From NCBI GenBank assembly GCA_002325375.1, contig DCRZ01000002.1, positions 62,001-126,000 of the forward strand: a stretch of DNA of 64,000 nucleotides, in the 5' to 3' direction. Of the stretch, positions 16,702 through 24,953 are shown piece after piece. The notes below the pieces were generated by a model that saw only the letters and a list, made by a program, of their open reading frames with translations, had not been told where the DNA came from and did no database searches. Origin of the DNA: Rhodospirillaceae bacterium UBA1479 (GTDB lineage Bacteria; Pseudomonadota; Alphaproteobacteria; Rhodospirillales; Casp-alpha2). Position numbers and translations under genes: made by a program. Position 1 is the first letter of the stretch. Each line of letters opens with the position of its first letter.

Positions 16702-19062
16702 GTGTCTCAACCGCCTGCCACGCCGAGCGCGCCGATCGCCGCGATTTCCCAGCAGATCTGGGACATGAAGTACCGGTTGAAATCGCCGGACGGCAGGCCC
16801 GTGGACAAGACCATCGACGACACCTGGAACCGGGTGGCGGGGGCCCTGGCGGCCAAGGAAGCCGACCCCGAGGTTTGGACGCCGCGCTTCAAGGACGCGC
16901 TCACCGGGTTCAAGTTCCTGCCCGCCGGGCGCATCATTTCCGGCGCGGGGACGGAGCGCATGGTGACCCTGTTCAACTGCTTCGTCATGGGCGAAATCCC
17001 CGACGACATGTCGGGCATCTTCGACAATTTGAAGGAAGCGGCCCTGACCATGCAGCAGGGCGGCGGCATCGGCTACGACTTCTCGACGCTCAGGCCCAAG
17101 GGATCCCTGGTCAAACGCGTCGGCGCGGATGCCTCGGGCCCGCTGTCGTTCATGGACGTGTGGGACAGCATGTGCCGCACCATCATGTCCGCCGGTTCGC
17201 GCCGGGGCGCGATGATGGCGACCATGCGCTGCGACCACCCGGATATCGAGGATTTCATCGCCGCCAAGCGGGAGCCCGGGCGCCTGCGCATGTTTAATCT
17301 GTCGGTCCTGGTGACCGACGATTTCATGCGCGCGGTCAAGGAAGACGCGCCGTGGGAGCTGACCTTCGGCGGCACCGCCTATCGCACCCTGCCGGCCCGC
17401 GAGTTGTGGGACAAGATCATGCGCGGCACCTTCGCCTATGCGGAACCGGGCGTGATCTTCATCGACCGCATCAACGCGCGCAACAACCTGAATTATTGCG
17501 AAACCATCCACGCGACCAACCCCTGCGGCGAACAGCCGTTGCCGCCCTACGGCGCCTGTCTGCTGGGCTCGGTCAATCTGGCGCGGCTGGTCGACCGGCC
17601 GTTCGAGGATGGCGCGGGCGTCGATGCCGAGGCCCTGGACAAGCTGGTGCGCACGGCCGTGCGCATGATGGACAACGTGGTCGATGCGTCGAACTTCCCG
17701 TTGGAGGCCCAGCGCCACGAGGCCCAGGCCAAGCGCCGCATCGGGCTCGGGGTTACAGGCTTGGCCGATGCGCTGATCATGTGCGGCGCGCGCTATGGCG
17801 GGTCGCAGGCCGTGCGCCTGACCGAACAATGGCTGCGCGCGATCCAGCGCTCGGCCTATCTCGCCTCCGTCGATCTGGCCAAGGAAAAGGGCGCCTTCCC
17901 GCTGTATGATCGGGATGCGTACCTCGCCGGCGAACATGTTCAGACCCTGGACCAGGACGTGAAGGACGCCATTCATGAGCACGGCATCCGCAACGCGCTG
18001 CTGACCTCAGTCGCGCCCACGGGCACGATCTCGCTGTTCGCCGACAACGTATCCTCGGGGCTGGAGCCGGTGTTTTCCTTCAAATACACCCGCCGTGTGC
18101 TGATGCCCGACGGCACCCGCCGCGAGGAAGAAGTCACCGATTACGCCTACCGCCTGTTCAAGCGCATGCGGGGTGAGGACGCCGTGCTGACCGACGCCTT
18201 TGTCGATGCGCAGAGCCTCAGCCCCAATGACCATCTGGTCATGCAGGCGGCGGTGCAGAAATACATCGATTCCTCCATCTCCAAGACCATCAACGTGCCG
18301 GAAAGCATCGCCTTCGAGGACTTCAAGGATATCTACATGCAGGCCTACGACCTGGGCTGCAAGGGCTGCACCACCTATCGGCCCAACGACGTCACCGGTG
18401 CGGTGCTGGAGGTCAAGAAGGAAGCGAAGACCGACGAGCCCGAACTGCCGCTGGAGCCCGCGACGCGCAAGGCGCTGCCCGTGGACGAAGGGGATTCCGG
18501 CTCCGTCGTGCGCATGTTCCAGCCGCTTGATCGGCCGGGCGAACTGCCCGGGCGGACCTACAAGGTGAAATGGCCGGAAAGCGACCATGCGCTCTACATC
18601 ACCATCAACGACGTGATGGACGACAGTGGCCGCATCCGCCCGTTCGAAATTTTCATCAATTCCAAGAACACGGAACATTACGCCTGGACCGTGGCGCTGA
18701 CGCGCATGATCTCCGCGGTGTTCCGGCGCGGCGGCGACGTGTCCTTCGTGGTCGAGGAATTGAAGGCCGTGTTCGATCCGCGCGGCGGGCAGTGGATGGG
18801 CGGACGCTACGTGCCGTCGCTGCTGGCCGCCATCGGCGGGGTCATCGAACAGCATATGATCCAGTCCGGCTTCCTGCCCAACCCGGACAAGGACAAGCAG
18901 GACCGCGAGGCTCAGGAACTGCCCAAGGCGGTCGGCCAGGATGGCCCGCTGCTGTCCGGCGCGGCCCCCTTCCGGCAATGCCCGAAATGCGCCCAGGCCT
19001 CCCTGGTCCGCCAGGAAGGCTGCGATACCTGCACAAGCTGCGGCTATTCGAAGTGCGGGTGA
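16702..19062 (+). CDS. nrdJ: class II adenosylcobalamin-dependent ribonucleotide reductase
   Basis: A 786-residue enzyme that makes deoxyribonucleotides with coenzyme B12 and without oxygen dependence. Visible features are the conserved GRI-ISGAGT segment, the first redox cysteine in FNCFVMG, the NPCGEQPLPPYGAC active-site loop (catalytic and redox Cys), and the C-terminal cysteine cluster (CPKCAQ ... CDTCTSCGYSKCG), which relays electrons. No N-terminal ATP cone is seen. Length fits the monomeric/dimeric NrdJ of alphaproteobacteria. The start is GTG. The protein needs B12, but no B12 genes lie in this window. Confidence 0.96.
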   Translation: MSQPPATPSAPIAAISQQIWDMKYRLKSPDGRPVDKTIDDTWNRVAGALAAKEADPEVWTPRFKDALTGFKFLPAGRIISGAGTERMVTLFNCFVMGEIPDDMSGIFDNLKEAALTMQQGGGIGYDFSTLRPKGSLVKRVGADASGPLSFMDVWDSMCRTIMSAGSRRGAMMATMRCDHPDIEDFIAAKREPGRLRMFNLSVLVTDDFMRAVKEDAPWELTFGGTAYRTLPARELWDKIMRGTFAYAEPGVIFIDRINARNNLNYCETIHATNPCGEQPLPPYGACLLGSVNLARLVDRPFEDGAGVDAEALDKLVRTAVRMMDNVVDASNFPLEAQRHEAQAKRRIGLGVTGLADALIMCGARYGGSQAVRLTEQWLRAIQRSAYLASVDLAKEKGAFPLYDRDAYLAGEHVQTLDQDVKDAIHEHGIRNALLTSVAPTGTISLFADNVSSGLEPVFSFKYTRRVLMPDGTRREEEVTDYAYRLFKRMRGEDAVLTDAFVDAQSLSPNDHLVMQAAVQKYIDSSISKTINVPESIAFEDFKDIYMQAYDLGCKGCTTYRPNDVTGAVLEVKKEAKTDEPELPLEPATRKALPVDEGDSGSVVRMFQPLDRPGELPGRTYKVKWPESDHALYITINDVMDDSGRIRPFEIFINSKNTEHYAWTVALTRMISAVFRRGGDVSFVVEELKAVFDPRGGQWMGGRYVPSLLAAIGGVIEQHMIQSGFLPNPDKDKQDREAQELPKAVGQDGPLLSGAAPFRQCPKCAQASLVRQEGCDTCTSCGYSKCG

Positions 19063-19063
19063 C

Positions 19064-19594
19064 TTAACCGTCCCCGACTTGGCGTAGCACCCGCTCCAAC
19101 CCCTGGTCCCGGATGCCCATCTCGCGCAGGTGGGCGACGGTGTTTTTCAGGTAATCGACGCAGGCGCCGCGCCGGCCATGGCCCTGGGCGACCATGCGGG
19201 CGGCCTCGTCCACGGGCCGGGCGCCCGCGTAATAGTCGCTGCCGTGATTGACCACGAAGGCGGCGCCGATGACGGTCTCGCTCCCGACCGTCATTTTCAG
19301 CCAGCGCAGGTGATATTCACCCTCCGACGTTTCGCGGCGATGCAGATGCGCCATCACGGCGTCGCGGTCATGGCCCCTGACACGAAATCCCAGCCCCCGG
19401 CACGACCCGCCCCGGTCGAGGCCGAGGACCAGGCCCGGTACTTTCCGCGTGCCCCGATAGTCGAAGGAATAGAGGCAAAGTGCGCGGTGATAGCCCCACA
19501 GGTGGGCGGGGCGCGTTTCCGCGTAAGGGAAATCCGCGTCCCACATCAGCGAGCCATAGGCGAACAGCCAGAAATCGTCGGTCGGTGTCGGCAT
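19064..19594 (-). CDS. chaC: ChaC-like gamma-glutamylcyclotransferase
   Basis: A 176-residue enzyme predicted to break down glutathione to 5-oxoproline and Cys-Gly. The family signature FAYGSLMW is at about residues 11-18, and the catalytic glutamate lies in the RRETSEGEYHLRW stretch (about 87-99). Length matches the ChaC family. It is convergent with nrdJ with one base between stop codons. Cytosolic; no signal peptide. Confidence 0.9.
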   Translation of the reverse strand: MPTPTDDFWLFAYGSLMWDADFPYAETRPAHLWGYHRALCLYSFDYRGTRKVPGLVLGLDRGGSCRGLGFRVRGHDRDAVMAHLHRRETSEGEYHLRWLKMTVGSETVIGAAFVVNHGSDYYAGARPVDEAARMVAQGHGRRGACVDYLKNTVAHLREMGIRDQGLERVLRQVGDG

Positions 19595-19647
19595 GTCCCA
19601 TTGTTAGCCGTCAAGGCCGTGTGTCGCCAGGGGCAATCCCGCCCGTG

Positions 19648-19750
19648 CCCCCTCACCCCGGCCCTCTCCCCCACCATGTGGGGGAGAGGGAGTACGACTG
19701 CGCCTGCGGTTCCCTCTCCCCCTTGGGGGAGAGGGTTAGGGTGAGGGGGG
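19648..19750. repeat. REP-like double-hairpin intergenic element
   Basis: A composite palindrome of about 103 bases. Two inner hairpins are built from CCCTCTCCCCC and GGGGGAGAGGG (19662-19690 and 19712-19735). The outer flanks CCCCTCACCCCG and TTAGGGTGAGGGGG pair with each other. Elements with the CCCTCACCCTAACCCTCTCCCCC core recur in many proteobacterial genomes as extragenic palindromes. It separates the chaC start from the DUF2125 gene. Confidence 0.8.
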
Positions 19751-19799
19751 GCTGAGTACGACCCTTTCGTGCCTTGGTCCATTGCGCCTATAACCTTGC

Positions 19800-20885
19800 A
19801 TGGCTTTCACACCCCGCCGATCCCTGGACCGCCTGCGTGCCGCACCACCACTGGCGCGCCGCGTCGCCGTGGCCCTGCCGCTGGTGGCGATCCTGGGTTA
19901 CGCCGTGTTCTGGTTCACGGTCGCGGGCGTCGCCGAACAACAGGTCCGCGCCTGGATCGCCGCCCAGGCGGCGCATGGGGTCACGATCACCCATGGCGCC
20001 CTGGTGACCGGTGGCTTTCCTTTTCGCGTCGACGTCCGCATCGCGGCCCCCGCCGCCGCCTGGCCGGGTGGATCCTGGCGCGGCCCGGAGCTGATGCTGT
20101 CGGCCGCACCCTGGGACTGGCGGCGCCTCAACTGGCGGGCCGACGGCGTGCATGACGTGACCTGGACGGGTAAGGGCGGCAAGGTGCATCAGGCGGCGCT
20201 GACCGCCCGCCACCTGGAGGGCTGGGGCGAGGCGGGCAGGGGCGGTCTGCCCCGCGTCGAGGCCTGGCTGACCGATGGATCGCTGGCACTTGCCGGGGGC
20301 ACGGTCACGGCGCGCGGGCTGTTGGTCCATATCCTGCCGCCCAGCCCCGATGATGCGGTGGTCCCCAGTGACGATACGCCGCGTCTGCCCATTTCCCTTG
20401 ATGCCAAGGGTGTGACCCTGCCGCCCGACCAGGCCACGGCGCTGGGCGATACCGTCGACCGCCTGGCCCTGGAAACGTCCCTCAACGGCCCCATCGGCAA
20501 AGGGCCCTGGCCCGCGCCGGCGCTGGCTTGGCGCGACGCGGGCGGGGTGCTGGAAATCAAGCAATTGGGCATCGTTCACGGGCCCCTGAACCTGACGGGG
20601 GAGGGGACGTTGGCGATCGATCCCGCGGGCCAGCCCGAAGGGGCCTTCACCGCCCGCGTCACCGGGTTCGCGGAAACGGTCGAGGCGCTTCGCAAGGCGG
20701 GCATCGTCGACAAACGCGCCGCCGATACCGTGCAGGTGATTCTGGGGTTGTTGTCCAAGGGGCCGGTGGGTGGGCCCCGGACTCTTGATATTCCGATGAC
20801 CCTGCAGGACCGCACGCTCAGCCTGGGGGCGGTGCCGTTGCTGCGCCTCAAGCCCGTCGATTGGTTCACGCCATCCGGTTCCTGA
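19800..20885 (+). CDS. DUF2125 domain protein
   Basis: A 361-residue predicted envelope protein. It has a positively charged start and one N-terminal hydrophobic anchor (about residues 21-42, RVAVALPLVAILGYAVFWF), then a beta-rich region with the DUF2125 hallmarks of a G-F-P-F-R-x-D motif (GGFPFRVDVRI) and a Trp-rich segment (APWDWRRLNW). The family is common in alphaproteobacteria and has no established function; the fold looks related to AsmA-like lipid-handling proteins. It begins just after the REP-like element and is followed 34 bases later by the YqgE-like gene. Confidence 0.85.
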   Translation: MAFTPRRSLDRLRAAPPLARRVAVALPLVAILGYAVFWFTVAGVAEQQVRAWIAAQAAHGVTITHGALVTGGFPFRVDVRIAAPAAAWPGGSWRGPELMLSAAPWDWRRLNWRADGVHDVTWTGKGGKVHQAALTARHLEGWGEAGRGGLPRVEAWLTDGSLALAGGTVTARGLLVHILPPSPDDAVVPSDDTPRLPISLDAKGVTLPPDQATALGDTVDRLALETSLNGPIGKGPWPAPALAWRDAGGVLEIKQLGIVHGPLNLTGEGTLAIDPAGQPEGAFTARVTGFAETVEALRKAGIVDKRAADTVQVILGLLSKGPVGGPRTLDIPMTLQDRTLSLGAVPLLRLKPVDWFTPSGS

Positions 20886-20919
20886 CCCGGCCGGTTCGAA
20901 ATCGTCTGGCCGGTCTGCT

Positions 20920-21561
20920 ATGCTGGGGCTCATGATCCGCGCCTTGGTCCTCATGGTTCTGCTGACGGCGGCCACCCCGGCCCCGGCCGGAGATGCGGCC
21001 AAGGCCCGCCCGCCCGCGCCGCAGAACGGCCCCTATTATTCCGGCCAATTGCTGGTCGCCGGGCCGACCATGCCCGACCCGCGTTTTCAGGGGGCGGTGA
21101 TCTATCTTGCCGATCACGACGTCGAGGGCGCTTTCGGCCTGATCGTCAACCGCCCCGTGGGCGAAGGTCCGGTGCGGGATTTCCTGCTCGGCCTCGGCAT
21201 GACGCCGGACCCCTCGGAAAATTTCACCGGCGACGTGCGCATCCATGCCGGCGGCCCGGTCGAACCGGGGGCGGGCTTCGTCCTGCACACCAACGACTAT
21301 CAGACGGAAACAACGGGCATGCTGCGCGGCAAGGTCGCGGTGACGGCAAGCCTGCGGGCGGTCAAGGACATCGGCCTGGGCAAGGGGCCGCGCCGCTATC
21401 TGATCCTGCTGGGCTATGCCGGTTGGACATCGGGGCAGTTGGAGGCCGAGATGCGCCGGGGCGATTGGCAGATCGCACCCTATGACGAGGACAGCGTGTT
21501 CGGCACGGATGACGCCGGAAAATGGGACCGCGCGCGGAAATCCGCGGGCGTTCCGATGTAG
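20920..21561 (+). CDS. YqgE/AlgH family protein with signal peptide
   Basis: A 213-residue protein. The YqgE/AlgH (DUF179) domain fills residues about 42-205, with GQLLVAGPTMPDPRFQGAVI and the GYAGWTSGQLEAEMR motif. Unusually, an apparent cleavable signal peptide precedes it (MIRALVLMVLLTAATPAPAG); YqgE proteins are normally cytoplasmic. The start is ATG 20920 or 20932. The function of the family is not settled (linked to alginate regulation in Pseudomonas). It may be co-transcribed with the DUF2125 gene. Confidence 0.88.
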   Translation: MLGLMIRALVLMVLLTAATPAPAGDAAKARPPAPQNGPYYSGQLLVAGPTMPDPRFQGAVIYLADHDVEGAFGLIVNRPVGEGPVRDFLLGLGMTPDPSENFTGDVRIHAGGPVEPGAGFVLHTNDYQTETTGMLRGKVAVTASLRAVKDIGLGKGPRRYLILLGYAGWTSGQLEAEMRRGDWQIAPYDEDSVFGTDDAGKWDRARKSAGVPM

Positions 21562-21568
21562 GTGCGGC

Positions 21569-22444
21569 CTACTCGCCCATTCCCAGCGGCTTCTTGACCC
21601 TGCAGTACACCCGCGCCACGCGCAGGTCGTCGAGCAGGCGTTCACCGACCGCGCGGAAATCGGCGCCCGTGAAACGCAGGTCGCCGGCCCTTTGCGGGGG
21701 TGTCTGTCCCGCCATGTCGAGAACCTGCCAGAACGATTTAGGCAGGCTGGCGATGACCCGCCCCCGCCGGTCGGACCCGGCGACGGAGATGCCGATCACC
21801 CGGCCGTCGGCGGAAAACACCGGCCCGCCGCTGATGCCGCCGAACCCGGGCAGGTCTTCGGGATAGCGGGAGATGACGCCCCATACCGCGACTTCCTCGT
21901 CGTTGCGGAACCGCCCGAAGCCGGTCAGCCGCCAGCGCCCGAGGTAGGACGAATGCAGGACCGCGCGGCGGCCTTTCGGGTATCCGACATGAAAGGCTTC
22001 GGTCTCTCCGTCAAGGACGGCGGCCAGGGCGACCGGTCTGGCGCCGCCCGGCACGCGGCCGGACAGCACCGCGACGTCGGCATTCGCGTGAACCGCGCGC
22101 ACGGCGGCGCGTTGGGCCCGCCGTGTCTTGTGATCGTAGATGATGCCGACCCGGTCGCAGCCGTCGATCACGTGGCGCGCGGTCAGCCAGGTGCCGATGC
22201 CGTCCACGGCGAAGGCGGTGCCCGCCGCCGACCGGGTCTTCACCTTGTGTTCGACGCGGGACACGGGCAGTCCGGATGACGGCGCCTGCGGAACGGGCGC
22301 GGGAACAGGAGCGGGCGCGACGGCGGCCGGCGGCGGACGGCGGGGGGATTCCGCAATCGGTGCGCGGCGCTCACCACCGGTGAACAGGCTGTTCAGCACC
22401 AGGGAAATCAGCAGGATCGCCGCGAAATAATCCCAACGCCGCAT
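21569..22444 (-). CDS. membrane-anchored trypsin-like serine protease
   Basis: A 291-residue protein with an N-terminal anchor (about 6-22), a proline/alanine-rich linker and a chymotrypsin-fold domain (about 62-255). The triad can be placed: His in LTARHVIDGC, Asp in HANADVAVL and Ser in FGGISGGPVF. There is no PDZ domain, unlike DegP/DegS. It would face the periplasm. Two cysteines (DGCDRV and VYCRVKK) may pair. The substrate is unknown; neighbours are a YqgE-like protein and a DUF350 protein. Confidence 0.85.
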   Translation of the reverse strand: MRRWDYFAAILLISLVLNSLFTGGERRAPIAESPRRPPPAAVAPAPVPAPVPQAPSSGLPVSRVEHKVKTRSAAGTAFAVDGIGTWLTARHVIDGCDRVGIIYDHKTRRAQRAAVRAVHANADVAVLSGRVPGGARPVALAAVLDGETEAFHVGYPKGRRAVLHSSYLGRWRLTGFGRFRNDEEVAVWGVISRYPEDLPGFGGISGGPVFSADGRVIGISVAGSDRRGRVIASLPKSFWQVLDMAGQTPPQRAGDLRFTGADFRAVGERLLDDLRVARVYCRVKKPLGMGE

Positions 22445-22459
22445 GGCCCGCTGCCCCGG

Positions 22460-22873
22460 TCAGCCGACCACGGCGGCGGCGTTGACGGCGGCGACGCTGA
22501 GCTTGACCGATGCGAGAAAGGTCGCGGCGCTGACTTCGCCGTTCTGGATGCGTTGGGGAAGCCCCCGCAGCAGGAGATCGACCACCCGGTAGGCGACCAG
22601 TTGCAGGAACAAGGTCACCGCCCCCCAGATGACGATATCCCAGACGTTGACACTGGTCGCCATGCAGAAGGCGAGCGGCAGGGCGAGGCCCAGAACGGCC
22701 GCCGATAGGGACACCGCGACCGCCTGATTGCCGTCCCGGATCAGGGCGATGTCGTCATAGGGCGTGATGCGGATGTAGACGACGGTGGCGGTCGCCAGCA
22801 TCGCCAGCGTCACCGACGAATGGAGCATGAGAACGGGAAACCCGCTCAGGAAACTTTCGATAACGGCTTGCAT
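22460..22873 (-). CDS. DUF350 family membrane protein
   Basis: A 137-residue protein with four hydrophobic segments (about 12-33, 50-70, 77-97 and 112-135), matching the DUF350/UPF0719 family. The middle loop has ALIRDGNQAVAVSLSAAVLG, typical of the family. Its function is unknown; members accompany stress or membrane-maintenance genes in other bacteria. It lies 15 bases upstream of the protease gene on the same strand, so the two are probably one transcript. Confidence 0.82.
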   Translation of the reverse strand: MQAVIESFLSGFPVLMLHSSVTLAMLATATVVYIRITPYDDIALIRDGNQAVAVSLSAAVLGLALPLAFCMATSVNVWDIVIWGAVTLFLQLVAYRVVDLLLRGLPQRIQNGEVSAATFLASVKLSVAAVNAAAVVG

Positions 22874-23016
22874 GTATTCTCCCCCAAAGTGGACCCGGCC
22901 GGGGCCGGCGGGGGAAGCCTACCCCAAGTTGCCGGCGCTTGGCGACACGTCGTGGCGCGGTTGACTTGCCGGGGGCGGAGAACTAGCGTCGCCGCAGATT
23001 GTACAGGAAACCGCCG

Positions 23017-23463
23017 GTGACAGCAGGCACGGACATCTTCATTTCACGCAGGCACCGCCGCCGCGTCACGGGCGCGGTTCTTCTCGTGGGCCTGTGGCTG
23101 AAGGTTTTCGTCATCGCCTTGGGTTTGGCTCAGACGGCGCAGGCGGCCGCGGGCAATGACGTTTCGCCGGAACAGGACCTGCTTGCCGCTCTGCATGTCA
23201 TCTGCACCTCGGGCGGGGTCAAGGTTCTACAGCCCTTCGGCGGTGATGGCGGGGACGACCGGCAGACTGCCGGCATGGATTTACTCGACTGCGCCCGCTG
23301 TTGCTGTACGCCGGTCCACGGGGTGGGGGTGGCGCAGCATGAATGCCTGGTCCGGGCGGCGGCCCGCGCCGCCGTTCTGCCCGCGCCGCCGTCTTTGGCC
23401 GCGGGGCAGGTGATCGATATGCCCGGCAATCCCCGGGCCCCGCCGGTCCAGGCCCCGACCTGA
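23017..23463 (+). CDS. DUF2946-like cysteine-rich exported protein
   Basis: A 148-residue protein with an arginine-rich start, an N-terminal hydrophobic segment (about 17-40, ending near AQAAAG) and a short mature region with a cysteine cluster (ICTSGG; DLLDCARCCCTPVHG). This matches the DUF2946 family, which is commonly encoded with copper-handling genes. A PCuAC chaperone follows 56 bases downstream, supporting a role in copper handling in the periplasm. The GTG at 23017 is chosen because AGGAAA precedes it. The exact function is unknown. Confidence 0.75.
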   Translation: MTAGTDIFISRRHRRRVTGAVLLVGLWLKVFVIALGLAQTAQAAAGNDVSPEQDLLAALHVICTSGGVKVLQPFGGDGGDDRQTAGMDLLDCARCCCTPVHGVGVAQHECLVRAAARAAVLPAPPSLAAGQVIDMPGNPRAPPVQAPT

Positions 23464-23519
23464 ACCGACCGATCCATTCCGAGGGCCCACGCCCTTATCG
23501 ATTTCAAGGACATATCACC

Positions 23520-24038
23520 ATGAAAACCAAGGCCAATCGCTTGTTGGCGACGCTGTTCGCCGCCCTTCTGACCCTTTCCCTGCCGGCCCTTGCATGGGCC
23601 CATGACGCGAAATCCCATGACGCGGCGGCGCAGCAGGCCATCACCGTGACCGGCGCCTGGGCGCGGCCGACCATCGCCAAGATGCGTATTTCCGCCGCCT
23701 ATTTTGAGGCGACCATCACAAGCGGGGAAGACAAGCTGATCGCGGCCAAGACCGCCAATGCGGACAAGGCCGAACTGCACCAGCACATCATGGAAAACGG
23801 CATCGCCAAGATGCGCCCGGTCGACAGCGTCGCCATCGCCCCGGGCACGCCCGTGGTGTTTCAGCCGGGCGGCTATCACGTCATGATCATGGGCCTGAAG
23901 GAGCCCTTGAACGAGGGCGACAGCTTTCCCCTGATCCTGACCTTTGAAAAGGCGGGCGACGTGACCGTCAATGTCATGGTGATGAAGAAAGCCGCCCAGG
24001 GTCACGGCAATATGGACCACGGCGCCCATAAGCACTGA
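23520..24038 (+). CDS. PCuAC-family periplasmic copper chaperone
   Basis: A 172-residue exported protein. After a signal peptide (cleavage near ALAWAHDA) the cupredoxin-like PCuAC domain shows the copper site pattern: HQHIMENGIAKM in one half and GGYHVMIMG in the other. A His/Met tail (HGNMDHGAHKH) adds possible copper ligands. The family delivers Cu(I) to the CuA site of cytochrome oxidase. It follows the DUF2946 gene in one probable operon. Confidence 0.92.
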   Translation: MKTKANRLLATLFAALLTLSLPALAWAHDAKSHDAAAQQAITVTGAWARPTIAKMRISAAYFEATITSGEDKLIAAKTANADKAELHQHIMENGIAKMRPVDSVAIAPGTPVVFQPGGYHVMIMGLKEPLNEGDSFPLILTFEKAGDVTVNVMVMKKAAQGHGNMDHGAHKH

Positions 24039-24068
24039 TGCCTGAACGCCGCCGCCGGGGTGTGGGGA

Positions 24069-24953
24069 TTACGCCTGCTTGGCGTCGATCACGCTCCGGC
24101 GCACGGCGCGGGTGCGGGTGAAGACCTCTTCCAGGCCGTCGCCGTCACCCTTGCGGATCATGCGCTGCATGGCGGTCAGGTCCTCGGTGAAACGGCCGAG
24201 GATTTCCAGCACCGCTTCGCGGTTGGTCAGGAAAATGTCGCGCCACATCACCGGGTCGGAGGCGGCGATGCGGGTGAAGTCGCGAAAGCCCGTGGCCGAA
24301 TATTCGATCACTTCTTTTTGCAAATCCGTGGACAGCTGGGTCGCCGTGTCGACGATGGTGTAGGCGATCAGGTGCGGCAGGTGCGAGGTGATAGCCAGGA
24401 CCTGATCGTGATGGGCCGGGTCCATGACCTCGACCTTGGATCCGGCGCGCTGCCACAGGTCGGTGACCTTGGCGACCGCGGCCGCGTCCGTCCCGGCCTC
24501 GGGCGTCAGCAGATGCCAGCGGCCTTCGAACAGTTCGGCGAAACCTGATTCCGGGCCGGAATGCTCGGTCCCGGCCAGGGGATGGCCCGGCACCAGATGC
24601 ACGCCCGCGGGCAGGTGCGGTTTGATGGCCTCGATGGCGGCCCGTTTCACGGAGCCCACATCGGTGACGATGGCGCCCGGCTTCAGGGCCGGGGCGATGG
24701 CCTCCGCCACGGCGGCATAGGCGCCCAGCGGGGTGCAGATCACGACGATGTCGGCGTCGCGTGCGGCCTCGGCCGGGTCGGTCGTGACCTGATCGGCCAG
24801 GTCCAGCCGCAATGCCGAGTCCAGGGTTTCCTGACGGCGCGCGGCCACGGCGATCTCGCCGGCCAGGCCGTCGCGGCGCACCACGCGGGCCAGGGACGAT
24901 CCGATCAACCCAATCCCGATGAATGCCATGCGGTTGAATATTGGCGTGCTCAT
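24069..24953 (-). CDS. tyrA: prephenate/arogenate dehydrogenase
   Basis: A 294-residue NAD(P)-dependent enzyme for tyrosine synthesis. The nucleotide site is IGIGLIGSSLARVV near the N-terminus. The conserved GSVK and HPLAGTEHSGPES segments hold the catalytic histidine and substrate contacts, and SHLPHLIAYTIV follows. There is no chorismate mutase or ACT domain on this protein; the mutase is a separate gene upstream. The start overlaps the hisC stop by 4 bases (ATGA). It may act on arogenate as well as prephenate (TyrC type), which sequence alone does not settle. Confidence 0.93.
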   Translation of the reverse strand: MSTPIFNRMAFIGIGLIGSSLARVVRRDGLAGEIAVAARRQETLDSALRLDLADQVTTDPAEAARDADIVVICTPLGAYAAVAEAIAPALKPGAIVTDVGSVKRAAIEAIKPHLPAGVHLVPGHPLAGTEHSGPESGFAELFEGRWHLLTPEAGTDAAAVAKVTDLWQRAGSKVEVMDPAHHDQVLAITSHLPHLIAYTIVDTATQLSTDLQKEVIEYSATGFRDFTRIAASDPVMWRDIFLTNREAVLEILGRFTEDLTAMQRMIRKGDGDGLEEVFTRTRAVRRSVIDAKQA

